Positions 1-9,305 of a DNA stretch of 64,000 bases are shown one piece after another. Each line of letters opens with the position of its first letter. The stretch's first letter is position 1. A program made the translations under genes and the position numbers. The DNA comes from an uncultured Lachnospiraceae bacterium. GTDB taxonomy: Bacteria > Bacillota > Clostridia > Lachnospirales > Lachnospiraceae. The stretch is from contig CAMUAR010000007.1 of the NCBI GenBank assembly GCA_947086895.1, positions 27,238 to 91,237 on the forward strand. Direction: 5' to 3'. The notes beneath the pieces are model-generated. The model was not told the origin of the DNA and did no database searches. It was given only the letters and a program-made list of their open reading frames with translations.

Positions 1-2209
1 TGCGAATCGCAGTTTGATAAGATACTGTACCAACCGCAGGAACTGACTTGCCATTCGATTCTTTTGTACCCTCTACAGTGAGTTCCAGCACAATACCGCT
101 CTTTCCGCGCTTTGTCACTTTCGCGCTGGTCACGGTATCAAGCCCTGTCGCTGCACAAAGCTGAGCAGAAAACTGCTCTGCCGGCATTAAAACTTCCCAT
201 CGATACCACTGAAATGATGTCTCAAATGTATCAGCCTTCGCATCCAAAATAAACTTGCGAAACTCCTTTTCCACAGAAAAATCAACCTCTTCTTTTTCAG
301 GATTCTGCAGACATCCGGTTAGATAAGCAATCGGCGACGCGCTCTCCCACACTTCCTCATAACTTGCAGTATGCCCGCACGAAGTAGAAAAATAATAAGC
401 CGTAATCACGCTTCCTTCAAACGCCGCCACAAATCCATAAGTGTCCTTTACTGCAAGAATAGAAGCTTCATTTTCCGCAACATTATTATAAACCTGACTG
501 TTCACACTATCATCCACATGAGCGCCGTAAGTGCGATACCGGCTTGCCACAAGCTGATTAAAAGCATAACTTCTCGCACACACCGCCTGCACCTTCAAAG
601 CTTCCTGACCATAAGAGGTTGGCATCTCGCTTGGAATCACTGCATACAAGTACTCTTCCATCGATAACTCATTGACAACAAGCAATCCGTCCGTTCCAGA
701 CGCCACCTCGATTGTTCCGCGGTAGGCAGGATTTCCACAGCTGCGTCTGACGGACAAAAGCGTAATTTTCCCCTCGCCGCCTACGGTTTCAACGACAGCC
801 CGCTCCTCTTTCCCCTGTTTCTCGGCGGAAAAACTTACCGTCTCACCTGCGCGGTACTTTGTAATCTCCTCTCCTTTTGTCACTGTAAACTCACGGTCTG
901 CCGTAAGTTCTACTGTATCATGGTAATAAGATTTATAACTTGTTGTATTGATCAGCACTCGGATATTGTCTGCCTTTAATTTTTCTTTGATCAAAGCCGC
1001 ACAAATTTTGCCGTCTGAGACAACAAAATCGGTGATTGTATACCCGACCAAAATACGGTTTGTCTTTTCCATCGCCAGATCGCCATATATTTTATAGATG
1101 CGAAAATGTTCCTCCAACTCTAACTGACCGTACCCTTCAACCTCAATCACATTCTCTGTTGTCAGCAGTACTTTTCCCTGAATCACATCGCTTTTCACCG
1201 TCAATCCGCATACTTTGCCAGCATAAATATCAATGTCACACACCACGTTATCAATATTTCCCATCAGCGGCAAACCTGTGCGAAACTCCTTGTTTTCCCC
1301 GTTGACAAAAGCGGAAATCTTTGTCCCAGCAGCTTCTATTACCCAGACATTTGGTACTGTGACTGTCTCCCACACTTCTCCCCGAATATATAAGACCTGA
1401 TTTCCAGCGCACATTACTTTAATAGAAGAATTCTCATAACCTGCCATGCTTTTTTCTGCATCTTTCCGGCTGACAGGTTTTCTGTTTAAAAGTTCATTTT
1501 GCTTTGGATTTTGCCATACAAGACCCGCTAATACCTGACTGTAATCTTCACAGCCATCATAAGAAAACTTTTCTCCATACTCATTATATAATGTAGTTCC
1601 ACTCCCAAAAGAAAGAATATAAAGAGACCTGATTGACGGTGTTTTTCCTTCGGATTTTTTTAAAACTTCATCACAGAGAACCTCGTAAACAGATAAAAAT
1701 TCCTCCAAGTAAAGCGGATCGCGCTCGCTGACAGTCGTCATACGTTCTGGCAGCGCCGGAAGAATGGTATAATAATCAATCTCCTCTTCGCGGCATACAG
1801 CAATCAACAGATCACGCAGACCGCCGCAGGTAAGCTCCTGGTCTGGATCAATCAAATCGGCAGAAAAATAACCCGCAGCAACTGCCGCAGCAATATGCTT
1901 CGCTCCATCCACACCGTCCAATATCTCCGTTAATTCCTCTGGAATTTCAAGTTTCTTCTGCTCGTCCTTGCTGTAATGAAGATAACTTAACAACCTGCAT
2001 ACTTCCTCCTGAGTAATTCTTTCTTTTTTTATATGAACAGCAAAATCCTTATCTTTGTCTTCTTCAAGATTTTCCACATTTTCCTTATCTTTATCCGGGT
2101 TTATTTTCCCTGCACCGCCTATAATATTATAAATAAGAACAAACGCTGCCAATATTGTGCAAAGCGCCAGCAGAATAATATTTTTTAATTTTCCAGTACC
2201 TTTCGACAA
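1..2209 (-). CDS. SpoIID/LytB-domain cell-wall protein (3' end outside window)
   Basis: A frame open from 2209 to the left edge encodes at least 736 residues. It starts at TTG 2209, six bases after a GGGGGG ribosome site; an in-frame stop lies further upstream and there is no ATG in between. A membrane segment covers about residues 8-28, followed by a charged linker and a long region I do not recognise. The SpoIID/LytB domain spans about 490-650, with the SEMP motif (Glu528, matching the catalytic Glu of SpoIID), the CARSYA motif, and TSCGHTA whose Cys and His match metal-binding positions reported in clostridial SpoIID. SpoIID is a lytic transglycosylase that trims peptidoglycan during engulfment. 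This protein is more than twice SpoIID's usual length of about 340 residues, so it may be a LytB-like wall enzyme rather than spoIID itself. Confidence 0.8.
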   Translation of the reverse strand, partial: MSKGTGKLKNIILLALCTILAAFVLIYNIIGGAGKINPDKDKENVENLEEDKDKDFAVHIKKERITQEEVCRLLSYLHYSKDEQKKLEIPEELTEILDGVDGAKHIAAAVAAGYFSADLIDPDQELTCGGLRDLLIAVCREEEIDYYTILPALPERMTTVSERDPLYLEEFLSVYEVLCDEVLKKSEGKTPSIRSLYILSFGSGTTLYNEYGEKFSYDGCEDYSQVLAGLVWQNPKQNELLNRKPVSRKDAEKSMAGYENSSIKVMCAGNQVLYIRGEVWETVTVPNVWVIEAAGTKISAFVNGENKEFRTGLPLMGNIDNVVCDIDIYAGKVCGLTVKSDVIQGKVLLTTENVIEVEGYGQLELEEHFRIYKIYGDLAMEKTNRILVGYTITDFVVSDGKICAALIKEKLKADNIRVLINTTSYKSYYHDTVELTADREFTVTKGEEITKYRAGETVSFSAEKQGKEERAVVETVGGEGKITLLSVRRSCGNPAYRGTIEVASGTDGLLVVNELSMEEYLYAVIPSEMPTSYGQEALKVQAVCARSYAFNQLVASRYRTYGAHVDDSVNSQVYNNVAENEASILAVKDTYGFVAAFEGSVITAYYFSTSCGHTASYEEVWESASPIAYLTGCLQNPEKEEVDFSVEKEFRKFILDAKADTFETSFQWYRWEVLMPAEQFSAQLCAATGLDTVTSAKVTKRGKSGIVLELTVEGTKESNGKSVPAVGTVSYQTAIR

Positions 2210-2348
2210 ACTCTTCCCCCCGTTTCTTTTCTGTTGTTTACAAATATGCTGCCTATAGTAAAAACAAGTCTATATCCCTAAAATTTATAGCTTCACCACA
2301 CTATCTTATGTCCAAGCTTTCCTGATTATGAATCCTCAAAGGGATGCA

Positions 2349-2472
2349 GATATTATACCATATCGTTCTGATATGGTATCCTCTGGAAGATGCACACGAT
2401 TCGCAGATGAAGATGTCCTCCCTTTGGTCGGACGCAAATCGGTGCAGGTATAATATCTGTCGATATTATACC
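2349..2472 (-). repeat. Structured intergenic repeat family 1, copy A (full length)
   Basis: This 124-bp element matches, in reverse orientation and at the same length, the copy at 28144-28267. Read on the minus strand it has an AT-rich hairpin (GGTATAATATC pairing with GATATTATACC), a middle stem CGATTTGC/GCGAATCG, a hairpin CCATATC(A)/(C)GATATGG, and a final GGTATAATATC. Compared with copy B the middle stem differs at two paired positions, and both partners have changed so that pairing is kept. Confidence 0.85.
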
Positions 2473-2504
2473 ATGTTCTCTTTTTTCGTTCTATAGAAAA
2501 ATTA

Positions 2505-2531
2505 AAACCCACTGTTAAAAACCGTGGGTTT
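2505..2531 (-). terminator. Rho-independent terminator, leftward
   Basis: Arms AAACCCAC and GTGGGTTT surround an 11-nt loop, and on the minus strand the stem is followed by TTTTAATTTTTC. It lies 10 nt after the stop of the nuclease remnant at 2541-2693 and was probably that gene's terminator. It may now end transcription of the polysaccharide locus. Confidence 0.65.
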
Positions 2532-2540
2532 ATGGTCGTT

Positions 2541-2693
2541 CTATTTCCGTTTTTCTATTACACAGCTATGCGGTTTATCTTTATGATCCTTGTCATAATT
2601 AATACCGACCAGAAGAATTTCCGCTGCATATCCTTGGAGTTTTTGTGTATAATGCCTGTCTTTGATCTGCTGTATTTCTATATCAGCAGAAAT
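2541..2693 (-). pseudogene. C-terminal remnant of a PD-(D/E)XK nuclease / AAA-ATPase-like protein
   Basis: A 50-codon frame, closed upstream by TGA and ending at TAG 2541-2543, contains GYAAEILLVGINYDKD and ends in CVIEKRK. This resembles the end of the DUF1703/PD-(D/E)XK nuclease domain that follows an AAA-ATPase-like domain in large paralogous families of gut anaerobes. There is no start codon and no N-terminal part, so it is a dead fragment. The recognition is from memory of the family's C-terminal motif. Confidence 0.5.
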
Positions 2694-2778
2694 TCATTAT
2701 AAAATAACTTAAAATCAAAAACTTGCAAAGTAGTATATAAAATAAATATATTAATATCCAAATTATAACTTCTACTTT

Positions 2779-4215
2779 TTAATTACTTTTTCTTTTTATA
2801 CAAAAATATTTTTTAAAAAATATCAATATAAAAAAGTACATGCCTCCGCCAAACACAATATCCAAAAAAAGAGCCAAGTAAATGTTGTGAATTTTTAAAT
2901 CGATCAATTTACATATCATAAATTCAATTATACATGATATAATAACTTCAACTATATTTCTCTTGCTAATCAAAAATATTATTATTTTTTTCGAACTGAT
3001 AAATGATATCAAAAAAACAATAATTTCAGCAATCAACGTAGTCGTTGCTGCTCCCTCAATCCCAAATCTTGGGATTAAAAAAATATTTAATACTACATTT
3101 AATACTGCTGCTGTTATTGTTGCATTCATAAAATATATTTCTTTTTTATTTGGCAACAAAATGGAATATGAAAAAAAACACGCAAATACAGCAAACAATA
3201 TAGAAATACTTAAAATGCGAACAACATTACTTCCCTCTAAATACCCCTCACCTGCAATCACAAATATTATTTTATCTGCTTCCATAAACATTCCGACAAC
3301 AATAGGAAAAATTAAAATAACCAAAATCTCAAAAACCTTTTTTAACTCTGTTTTTAGATCCTCCATTTTTTCTTCTGCCACGTATCTTGAAAATCTTGGA
3401 ACAGTTACCATAATAATCGCATTTATTAAACTTTTTACTGTTGTATAAATTCTGGAAGATATGGTATATATTCCAACTTGAATATTATCTGTTAAAATTC
3501 CAAGCATTGTAACATCTGAATTCAAATAAATAATTGAAGCAACATTATTAAAAAACAAAGTTAAAATAGGACGAAGATGTTTTCTTAAATTTACGTTTAA
3601 TGTAAATTGAATTTTTATTGAATTTTTTCTTATGTATACAAAGTTAAAAATATTTCCTCCAACATTAGCTAATACAGAAATAAATGTATATATATACAAT
3701 GAATTTTTATCCTTCACAAAAATAAAAAGGGCTATTAAAGATAACAATTGAAATATTATATATCTTATTGTTAAATATATATAATCTTCAAATATTGAGT
3801 TAATCCAGTCTGCTCCTAAAGTAGTTAAAATAATTTGTAAACTCTGTATTATTATGATATATTTATACTTGTTTACATCTTCTATCAATACAATACAAAA
3901 AAACAAACTAATATATGCAATTATTGTTGTAATACAGTTGATTGAAAAAACTTCATTGATAAATTTTCTTATTGCTAATAAATTATTCCGACAAGCTGCT
4001 CCTTCCCTAACAGCATAAGTTGGAATACCCAAACAAGAAATCAATAAAAAATATGATATAATAGATTGACCAAAAGAATATATCCCCAACTGGGCTGCTC
4101 CAAGAATCCTAGAACAATACATAAAAGATACTAGTGGAAACATAATAGAGCATCCTTGTTTTATTCCATTTAAAAAAGCATTTTTCCCTAATTTATTATT
4201 TTTGCTATAAAACAT
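2779..4215 (-). CDS. Wzx-type polysaccharide flippase
   Basis: The 478-residue protein is strongly hydrophobic with about twelve to fourteen predicted membrane segments. The N-terminal region (KNAFLNGIKQ, then SRILGAAQLGIYSFGQSI) is typical of the polysaccharide-transport branch of the MOP flippase superfamily. It would flip undecaprenyl-pyrophosphate-linked repeat units to the outer face of the membrane. It is the last gene of the leftward polysaccharide locus, 10 nt downstream of a GT2 gene. Codon use is very AT-rich compared with the genes to the right of 23 kb. Confidence 0.87.
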   Translation of the reverse strand: MFYSKNNKLGKNAFLNGIKQGCSIMFPLVSFMYCSRILGAAQLGIYSFGQSIISYFLLISCLGIPTYAVREGAACRNNLLAIRKFINEVFSINCITTIIAYISLFFCIVLIEDVNKYKYIIIIQSLQIILTTLGADWINSIFEDYIYLTIRYIIFQLLSLIALFIFVKDKNSLYIYTFISVLANVGGNIFNFVYIRKNSIKIQFTLNVNLRKHLRPILTLFFNNVASIIYLNSDVTMLGILTDNIQVGIYTISSRIYTTVKSLINAIIMVTVPRFSRYVAEEKMEDLKTELKKVFEILVILIFPIVVGMFMEADKIIFVIAGEGYLEGSNVVRILSISILFAVFACFFSYSILLPNKKEIYFMNATITAAVLNVVLNIFLIPRFGIEGAATTTLIAEIIVFLISFISSKKIIIFLISKRNIVEVIISCIIEFMICKLIDLKIHNIYLALFLDIVFGGGMYFFILIFFKKYFCIKRKSN

Positions 4216-4225
4216 AAAATATAGA

Positions 4226-5155
4226 TTACAATAAACTCTCTTGAATTCTTGTAATAATATCTCCTATTATTATTCTCACACCAGAGTGCATTTTAAAATT
4301 TTTTATCGCCCAAATAAAATATTTTCCCAATCTCCCTTTCATTATTAATTTTCGCTGCTTATAATAAATAATATAAATTTTTATCTGTATTCTTGACTCT
4401 TCACTTAAATAATTTGAATTATATTTTAATAAAGCTTGTAAATAGTATAACTCTTTTTCGATTTGTGTTATACGACCATTAAAATCTGATCTTAGCTTCA
4501 TTGTTAAATTTAAACCTGAAGTATTATGTTCATGTATTCTATATCTTGTTAAATGTTTATTTAACAAATAAAATCCATTATATTCACACGCCACTAATTC
4601 AATTAGTCTGTCATGTTCTTTAAATTCTTTCGTATTCCAAACAGAAAGTTTCCATTTTAATTCTTTTTTTATAGCAAGGCTCATTCCAGGTCTAAGTCCT
4701 GTTTGATGCAACAACTGTTTTGTTGTAATTTTTGTCAGTAATTGTTTTTTTCTTTTTTCTCTTTTTATTACATTTCCTGTTCCATCAACAATTATATTTA
4801 ATGCAGAAATACATAATATCGATTTATACTTTCTTAAAGTTGATACCATACATAAAACTTTGTTGTTCTCCCATATATCATCTTGATCCGCAAAAAAAAT
4901 AATGTTCCCTTTTGCTAATTTTAACGCTTCAAAAAAAGTTTGTGCATACCCCTTGTTTTCCTTATGTTTTATATACTTTATATAAATTTTTGTCTTTTTA
5001 GAAAACTCCAAAATAATTTCATCACTTGGCACAGCAGAACAATCATCAATAATTATAATCTCATCTACAGATTGTGATTGATGGTCAATACTCTCTAATT
5101 GTTCTTTTAAATATTTGTTACCATTATATACTGCTATAACAACACTGATATCCAT
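4226..5155 (-). CDS. Glycosyltransferase family 2
   Basis: The 309-residue protein opens with the GT-A fold signature (SVVIAVYNGNKYLKEQL), followed by the IIIIDDCS strand and the nucleotide/metal-binding motif FFADQDDIW near residue 90, as in rhamnosyltransferase-like GT2 enzymes. It should add one sugar from a nucleotide donor to the growing lipid-linked repeat unit at the cytoplasmic face. Its ATG directly abuts the stop codon of the upstream polymerase-like gene with no spacer, so the two are probably translationally coupled. Donor and acceptor cannot be read from sequence. Confidence 0.85.
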   Translation of the reverse strand: MDISVVIAVYNGNKYLKEQLESIDHQSQSVDEIIIIDDCSAVPSDEIILEFSKKTKIYIKYIKHKENKGYAQTFFEALKLAKGNIIFFADQDDIWENNKVLCMVSTLRKYKSILCISALNIIVDGTGNVIKREKRKKQLLTKITTKQLLHQTGLRPGMSLAIKKELKWKLSVWNTKEFKEHDRLIELVACEYNGFYLLNKHLTRYRIHEHNTSGLNLTMKLRSDFNGRITQIEKELYYLQALLKYNSNYLSEESRIQIKIYIIYYKQRKLIMKGRLGKYFIWAIKNFKMHSGVRIIIGDIITRIQESLL

Positions 5156-6409
5156 CTACTTATTTGTGCCTTGAAAAAGCACTCTCCTTCCAATTATATA
5201 AGTATTATCCAACAATACAACATCCATAAAATAGCAATAGACAAAACATTCTAGGTTCGGAAATAAAGTAAAATAATTGCAAAAGAAACATACCATAAAC
5301 ATGCCAAGCAAATATACAGATGTGATAATTCTTTTTCCGTTATAGATCATATTAATAAAAAAATAGTAAACAATACTCCCTATTAAAAAAACATACAAGA
5401 TTGCAGGAATATACCCTATATTTAATACACTTTCAGAAAAAATCCCCCCAACATTTGCAGTTAATCCAGATTCTTCTACCACTGGCCATAATGTAATAAC
5501 AGGATCATTATAATTTCCTTGTCCAGAAAGCCACTGATATAACGTATCAAACGGGCTAAAATTATTTCTTATTCCTGAATCAAAGCCAAGATATGCTGGA
5601 TTATCAAAATATTCATTTGATGCTATAAAAGGGCAAAATAAATAATGAAAAAAATGGCGAAATGAAAACCTGAGTCCGTCTCTCATATCTAACCACGTTG
5701 TTTCACCTGCTAAAATGTTAGGAATAACTGTATAAACAGAAACAAATAAAATTATTGCTGCTAAGAAAGTTATTGCTGCTATTTTTAATATTTTTGAAAT
5801 TCTAATATTCTTCTTTGTTGTTAAAAATAGCACAACAAAGCCGGCAATTGGAATGTAAAGATGATATTTTCCTTTAAACATTATAAGAGCTACAACATTA
5901 ATTACAGCTGCTATTAAATATTTCAGTTTTTTATTTTCTATAAAATAATATAAAATAACAGGCAACAAACATCTTGATAAAAAACCAACATGAGCAAACG
6001 GACCATAAGCTTTACTTTTCGTATTATCAATACCATATCGCTGTATTACTTGAAGTAAACTAACCACATAACAGGCAAGCGACACAATATAAGCCTGCCA
6101 TATAAATTTTTCTTTATAAAATAATTTTTCCTTTATGTAATTATTAGAAATACGTCTATTACTACAGCGTCCTAATACCACCAGCCAAAATTGACCACAA
6201 ATAAGCAAAATAAGCAAAAATAATGTAAATAATATAATTGTTTTATCTTCTAATTTCAAAAATCCTAAAAATACTCCTATTGTATTTATCATTGGTATAA
6301 ATAAAAAATAAATCCCACCTAAAATAACAATTGGTGTTGCTGCCAAATGATATTGCTTATATTCATAAAATATCATAAAAATAATTAAAATTTCTGCTAA
6401 AATTATCAT
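5156..6409 (-). CDS. Wzy-like polysaccharide polymerase
   Basis: The 417-residue integral membrane protein has about ten to twelve predicted transmembrane helices and one larger external loop around residues 235-310. This topology, together with its place between glycosyltransferases and a wzx, is what is expected for Wzy, the enzyme that polymerises repeat units outside the membrane. Wzy proteins share little sequence, so the call rests on topology and context. A G6 run occurs in the coding strand near 5443-5448, in frame. Confidence 0.7.
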   Translation of the reverse strand: MIILAEILIIFMIFYEYKQYHLAATPIVILGGIYFLFIPMINTIGVFLGFLKLEDKTIILFTLFLLILLICGQFWLVVLGRCSNRRISNNYIKEKLFYKEKFIWQAYIVSLACYVVSLLQVIQRYGIDNTKSKAYGPFAHVGFLSRCLLPVILYYFIENKKLKYLIAAVINVVALIMFKGKYHLYIPIAGFVVLFLTTKKNIRISKILKIAAITFLAAIILFVSVYTVIPNILAGETTWLDMRDGLRFSFRHFFHYLFCPFIASNEYFDNPAYLGFDSGIRNNFSPFDTLYQWLSGQGNYNDPVITLWPVVEESGLTANVGGIFSESVLNIGYIPAILYVFLIGSIVYYFFINMIYNGKRIITSVYLLGMFMVCFFCNYFTLFPNLECFVYCYFMDVVLLDNTYIIGRRVLFQGTNK

Positions 6410-6459
6410 TATATCACCATAAATATATAATATCTTTTTTAATCACAATAATTTTATAT

Positions 6460-7554
6460 CTAAATCCAATTACCTAAACATTGTTTTATTATCTTAATTT
6501 CTTTATCCACGGTATTTTTTGCATAATACATACTATTTTTTTTGTATGGCAAATTCACCAAAAGCCTATCAACCACTTTTACTGCATTCCACTGAGAAAT
6601 ATTATTTGGCATCAATACTACATTATGCATTCCGCCAAAAATTTCCCTGCACACATCAATATCTGATGTAATTACTGGCATACCATAAGTTGCACATTCA
6701 CATGCCATTACACCTTGAGTATCCTCCCGCGTAAAGAAAAGCGCACATTTACTTTTATCCATATAATCCAACATTTTTTCATGTAGCAATGTTTCTTCAA
6801 CCCAAATCAAGTTTTTGGGTTTGTCGTTATAATTAAAAAATTGTCCTTTCCCTATCAATAAAAACTTCATTTTAGGATACTTTTTAGCCATAGCAACAAC
6901 CAAATCTACCCCATATTTTGAATCATCCAAATTTCCTCGGATTGTTATAAAATCAAATTCTTTTTTTTGGAATACATTATAACTAACTTGTTCAAAAATA
7001 CGCCCCACTGAATTATGAACTATATAAGTTTTTCCCTTAAATTTATTTAAATGAAGATTCTTTTTAAACTGTTCATAAAGCCATCTGCTTACAAAAATTA
7101 ATTTTATTTTTTTAGAATTTTTTAAAAAATATTTTCTCCATACTTCGAACTTAAAACAATCATAAAAATCTTGAAATTTATCCTTCCATAAACTTCTTCT
7201 GCAAAAATCATAAGGTTTTGGATAAGCTTCATTGATTTTTAAAATTTCATGCCCATGAAAAATAAAAATAATCTGCTTAAAATTAATATCATATTTCCTT
7301 AAAAACTTATAATGATTCCTAAGATTTGCTGCATGACATATTAAAATTTGAAATTTCTTTAGATTTTCTTGAAAATTCTGTAACGTAATAACAGGTATTC
7401 CATCAATCTCATAATTTATTTTGGATGAGAAATTTAAAACTTCAACATCCAATCCAGCCTCTACATAATATCTATTTCGCACATGTACAAACGACATTGC
7501 ACGTCCGCCATCAAGACGTGGATAATCTGCTACTGCTACTAATATTTTTTTCAT
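6460..7554 (-). CDS. Glycosyltransferase family 4
   Basis: The 364-residue protein has a two-domain GT-B layout. The N-terminal half includes FIFHGHEI and VHNSVGR; the C-terminal half has the donor-site pattern FFTREDTQGVMACECATYG near residue 275, in which the Glu region binds the nucleotide sugar, followed by PVITSDI. It is expected to work at the cytoplasmic face in repeat-unit assembly. It lies in the same leftward operon, separated by short AT-rich gaps. Substrate unknown. Confidence 0.83.
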   Translation of the reverse strand: MKKILVAVADYPRLDGGRAMSFVHVRNRYYVEAGLDVEVLNFSSKINYEIDGIPVITLQNFQENLKKFQILICHAANLRNHYKFLRKYDINFKQIIFIFHGHEILKINEAYPKPYDFCRRSLWKDKFQDFYDCFKFEVWRKYFLKNSKKIKLIFVSRWLYEQFKKNLHLNKFKGKTYIVHNSVGRIFEQVSYNVFQKKEFDFITIRGNLDDSKYGVDLVVAMAKKYPKMKFLLIGKGQFFNYNDKPKNLIWVEETLLHEKMLDYMDKSKCALFFTREDTQGVMACECATYGMPVITSDIDVCREIFGGMHNVVLMPNNISQWNAVKVVDRLLVNLPYKKNSMYYAKNTVDKEIKIIKQCLGNWI

Positions 7555-7570
7555 TTTTAATATATTGTAC

Positions 7571-8100
7571 TTAGACGGGTTTCGCAGGTATACCCGCTAG
7601 AGTCAGCCCCTCCTCTTTATAACTTTTCACTACCACAGCATTTGCACCAATAATTGTATTATTTGGTATTGAGATTCCTCCTAAAATTTTAGCCCCTGCG
7701 CCAATCAAAACATTATCTCCTATTATTGGTACAGCTTCATCCTTACCAGAAACACCAATAACTACTCCTTGCTGAATCGAACAATTTTTTCCGATTTTGG
7801 CATTCCCATTTACTACAATCAAACCATGATGATGAATATTTAATCCTGCTCCAAAAGTGTTGATCGGTATATCAAATCCGAGCTTTATTCCAAGCTGATG
7901 ATATCTTAATTTCCAAAACCCTCTAAAAATACACCTTTTTACCCCCCCATAATATTCTGATAATATTCTAATTTTCTTAATGATTTCTGAAATTTTAAAA
8001 TTTCTTTTCCAAATAAGGGCAAAATTTTTTTATATTTATAACCCAATTTATTAAAATCGGCATTTAAATAATCAAATAAATCTGCTTTGCTCTGAATCAT
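7571..8100 (-). pseudogene. Hexapeptide-repeat (serine acetyltransferase-like) acetyltransferase, out of frame at a G7 tract
   Basis: Translation starts at ATG 8100, preceded by GAGAGG, and stops at TAA directly after a run of seven G (7942-7948 on the minus strand). Adding one G joins the two parts into a 176-residue protein with a SAT-like N-terminus, FGAGLNIHHHGLIVVNG and a left-handed beta-helix ending GIPAKPV. The usual role is O- or N-acetylation from acetyl-CoA, here plausibly of the polysaccharide or a precursor. The reading frame is otherwise undamaged on both sides, so this looks like a switchable OFF state rather than decay. A sequencing error in the homopolymer is the main alternative. 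Confidence 0.8.
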
Positions 8101-8156
8101 GTTTAATATATCCTCTCAACAGTGAAATTAAATTTTTAGAATCAATATCAAATCTC

Positions 8157-9305
8157 TTAATTATTTTTTAAATCAAACAATTCTCTTATTGATTCTACAA
8201 CTTGTACTATCTCACTTTCATTTAAATATGGATGAATTGGAATACTAAGAACTTTCTTGCACAAACTCTCTGTCACTGGACAATTTGCAATTGCGCTGTC
8301 TGTTCCAACAAAAGCTTTTTGTAAATGCATCGGTTTTTTATAATACACCATTGTTGGAATTTCTTTTTCCTTTAATTTTGCTTGTACTTCTGCACGTTCA
8401 ACCTCTTCTGGCAATTGTATTGTATATTGAGCCCAACTACTGGCAAAATCATTTTTTATAATTGGGAGAACCAAATCAGGAATATCACTTAATCTTTCTG
8501 TATACATATTTGCAATTTGATTAATATTATTTAATTCATAATTTTTAAATGCTTCTATCTTTACCAACAACACTGCAGCTTGAATTGTATCAAGTCTACT
8601 ATTAATTCCTATACGAACATTATTGTATTTGTCTTTTTTATTCTGTCCATGTATTCGGTAACTTTTTATTAAATCTGCCCATTCGTCATTATTTGTAAAA
8701 ACTGCACCTCCGTCACCATAACATCCTAATGGCTTTGCTGGAAAAAAACTTGTTGTTGAAATGTCTCCAAAACTACAAGCTTTTTTTTCTCCTATCATTC
8801 CGCCAAATCCCTGCGCCCCATCTTCCAACAACAGCAAATGATATTTTTCACAAATAATCTTAATTTTCTGATAATCTGCCGGTAAACCAAATAAATCAAC
8901 TGCTATAACAACTTTTGGATTATATTTTCCTTCCTTTTTTACCTGAATAATTGATTCTTCCAATTTCTCTGGGCTAATATTGTATGTATATCTATCAACA
9001 TCAACAAAAATAGGTGTTGCACCTTGATAAGCCGGGCATTCTCCACTAGCAAAAAAAGTAAAATTCGGTACAAATACTGCATCTTTCTTTTTTATATTCC
9101 ATGCCATTAATGCTAATGTAATTGCATCTGTCCCATTTGCACATGTAATACAATACTTAACTCCAACATAAGCAGCTAATTTTTGTTCTAGTTCTTCTAC
9201 TTCGAATCCAGAAATAAAATTTGCAGAATTTATTACAGTAGCTATTCTGGCATCCATTTCTGATTTTAACGCTTTATACTGTTTCTTTAAATCTCTAAAT
9301 TCCAT
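8157..9305 (-). CDS. wbpE: DegT/DnrJ/EryC1 aminotransferase, WbpE-like (3-amino sugar synthesis)
   Basis: The 382-residue PLP enzyme has the family landmarks: ANGTDAI near residue 58, LEDGAQGFGG near 162 (the Asp contacts the PLP ring), and TSFFPAKPLGCYGDGG near 186, which carries the Schiff-base lysine. In P. aeruginosa, WbpE transfers an amino group from glutamate to UDP-3-keto-GlcNAcA. That assignment is supported here by the overlapping WbpD-type acetyltransferase gene (11-nt overlap) and the nearby WbpB-, WbpA- and WbpI-like genes. It is one of two DegT enzymes in the locus. Confidence 0.8.
   Translation of the reverse strand: MEFRDLKKQYKALKSEMDARIATVINSANFISGFEVEELEQKLAAYVGVKYCITCANGTDAITLALMAWNIKKKDAVFVPNFTFFASGECPAYQGATPIFVDVDRYTYNISPEKLEESIIQVKKEGKYNPKVVIAVDLFGLPADYQKIKIICEKYHLLLLEDGAQGFGGMIGEKKACSFGDISTTSFFPAKPLGCYGDGGAVFTNNDEWADLIKSYRIHGQNKKDKYNNVRIGINSRLDTIQAAVLLVKIEAFKNYELNNINQIANMYTERLSDIPDLVLPIIKNDFASSWAQYTIQLPEEVERAEVQAKLKEKEIPTMVYYKKPMHLQKAFVGTDSAIANCPVTESLCKKVLSIPIHPYLNESEIVQVVESIRELFDLKNN

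Noticed and set aside
2779..7560. Long A or T runs in the polysaccharide genes as further phase-variation sites
   Set aside because: Such runs are common in this AT-rich stretch and all lie in intact frames; only the G tracts stand out from the background.
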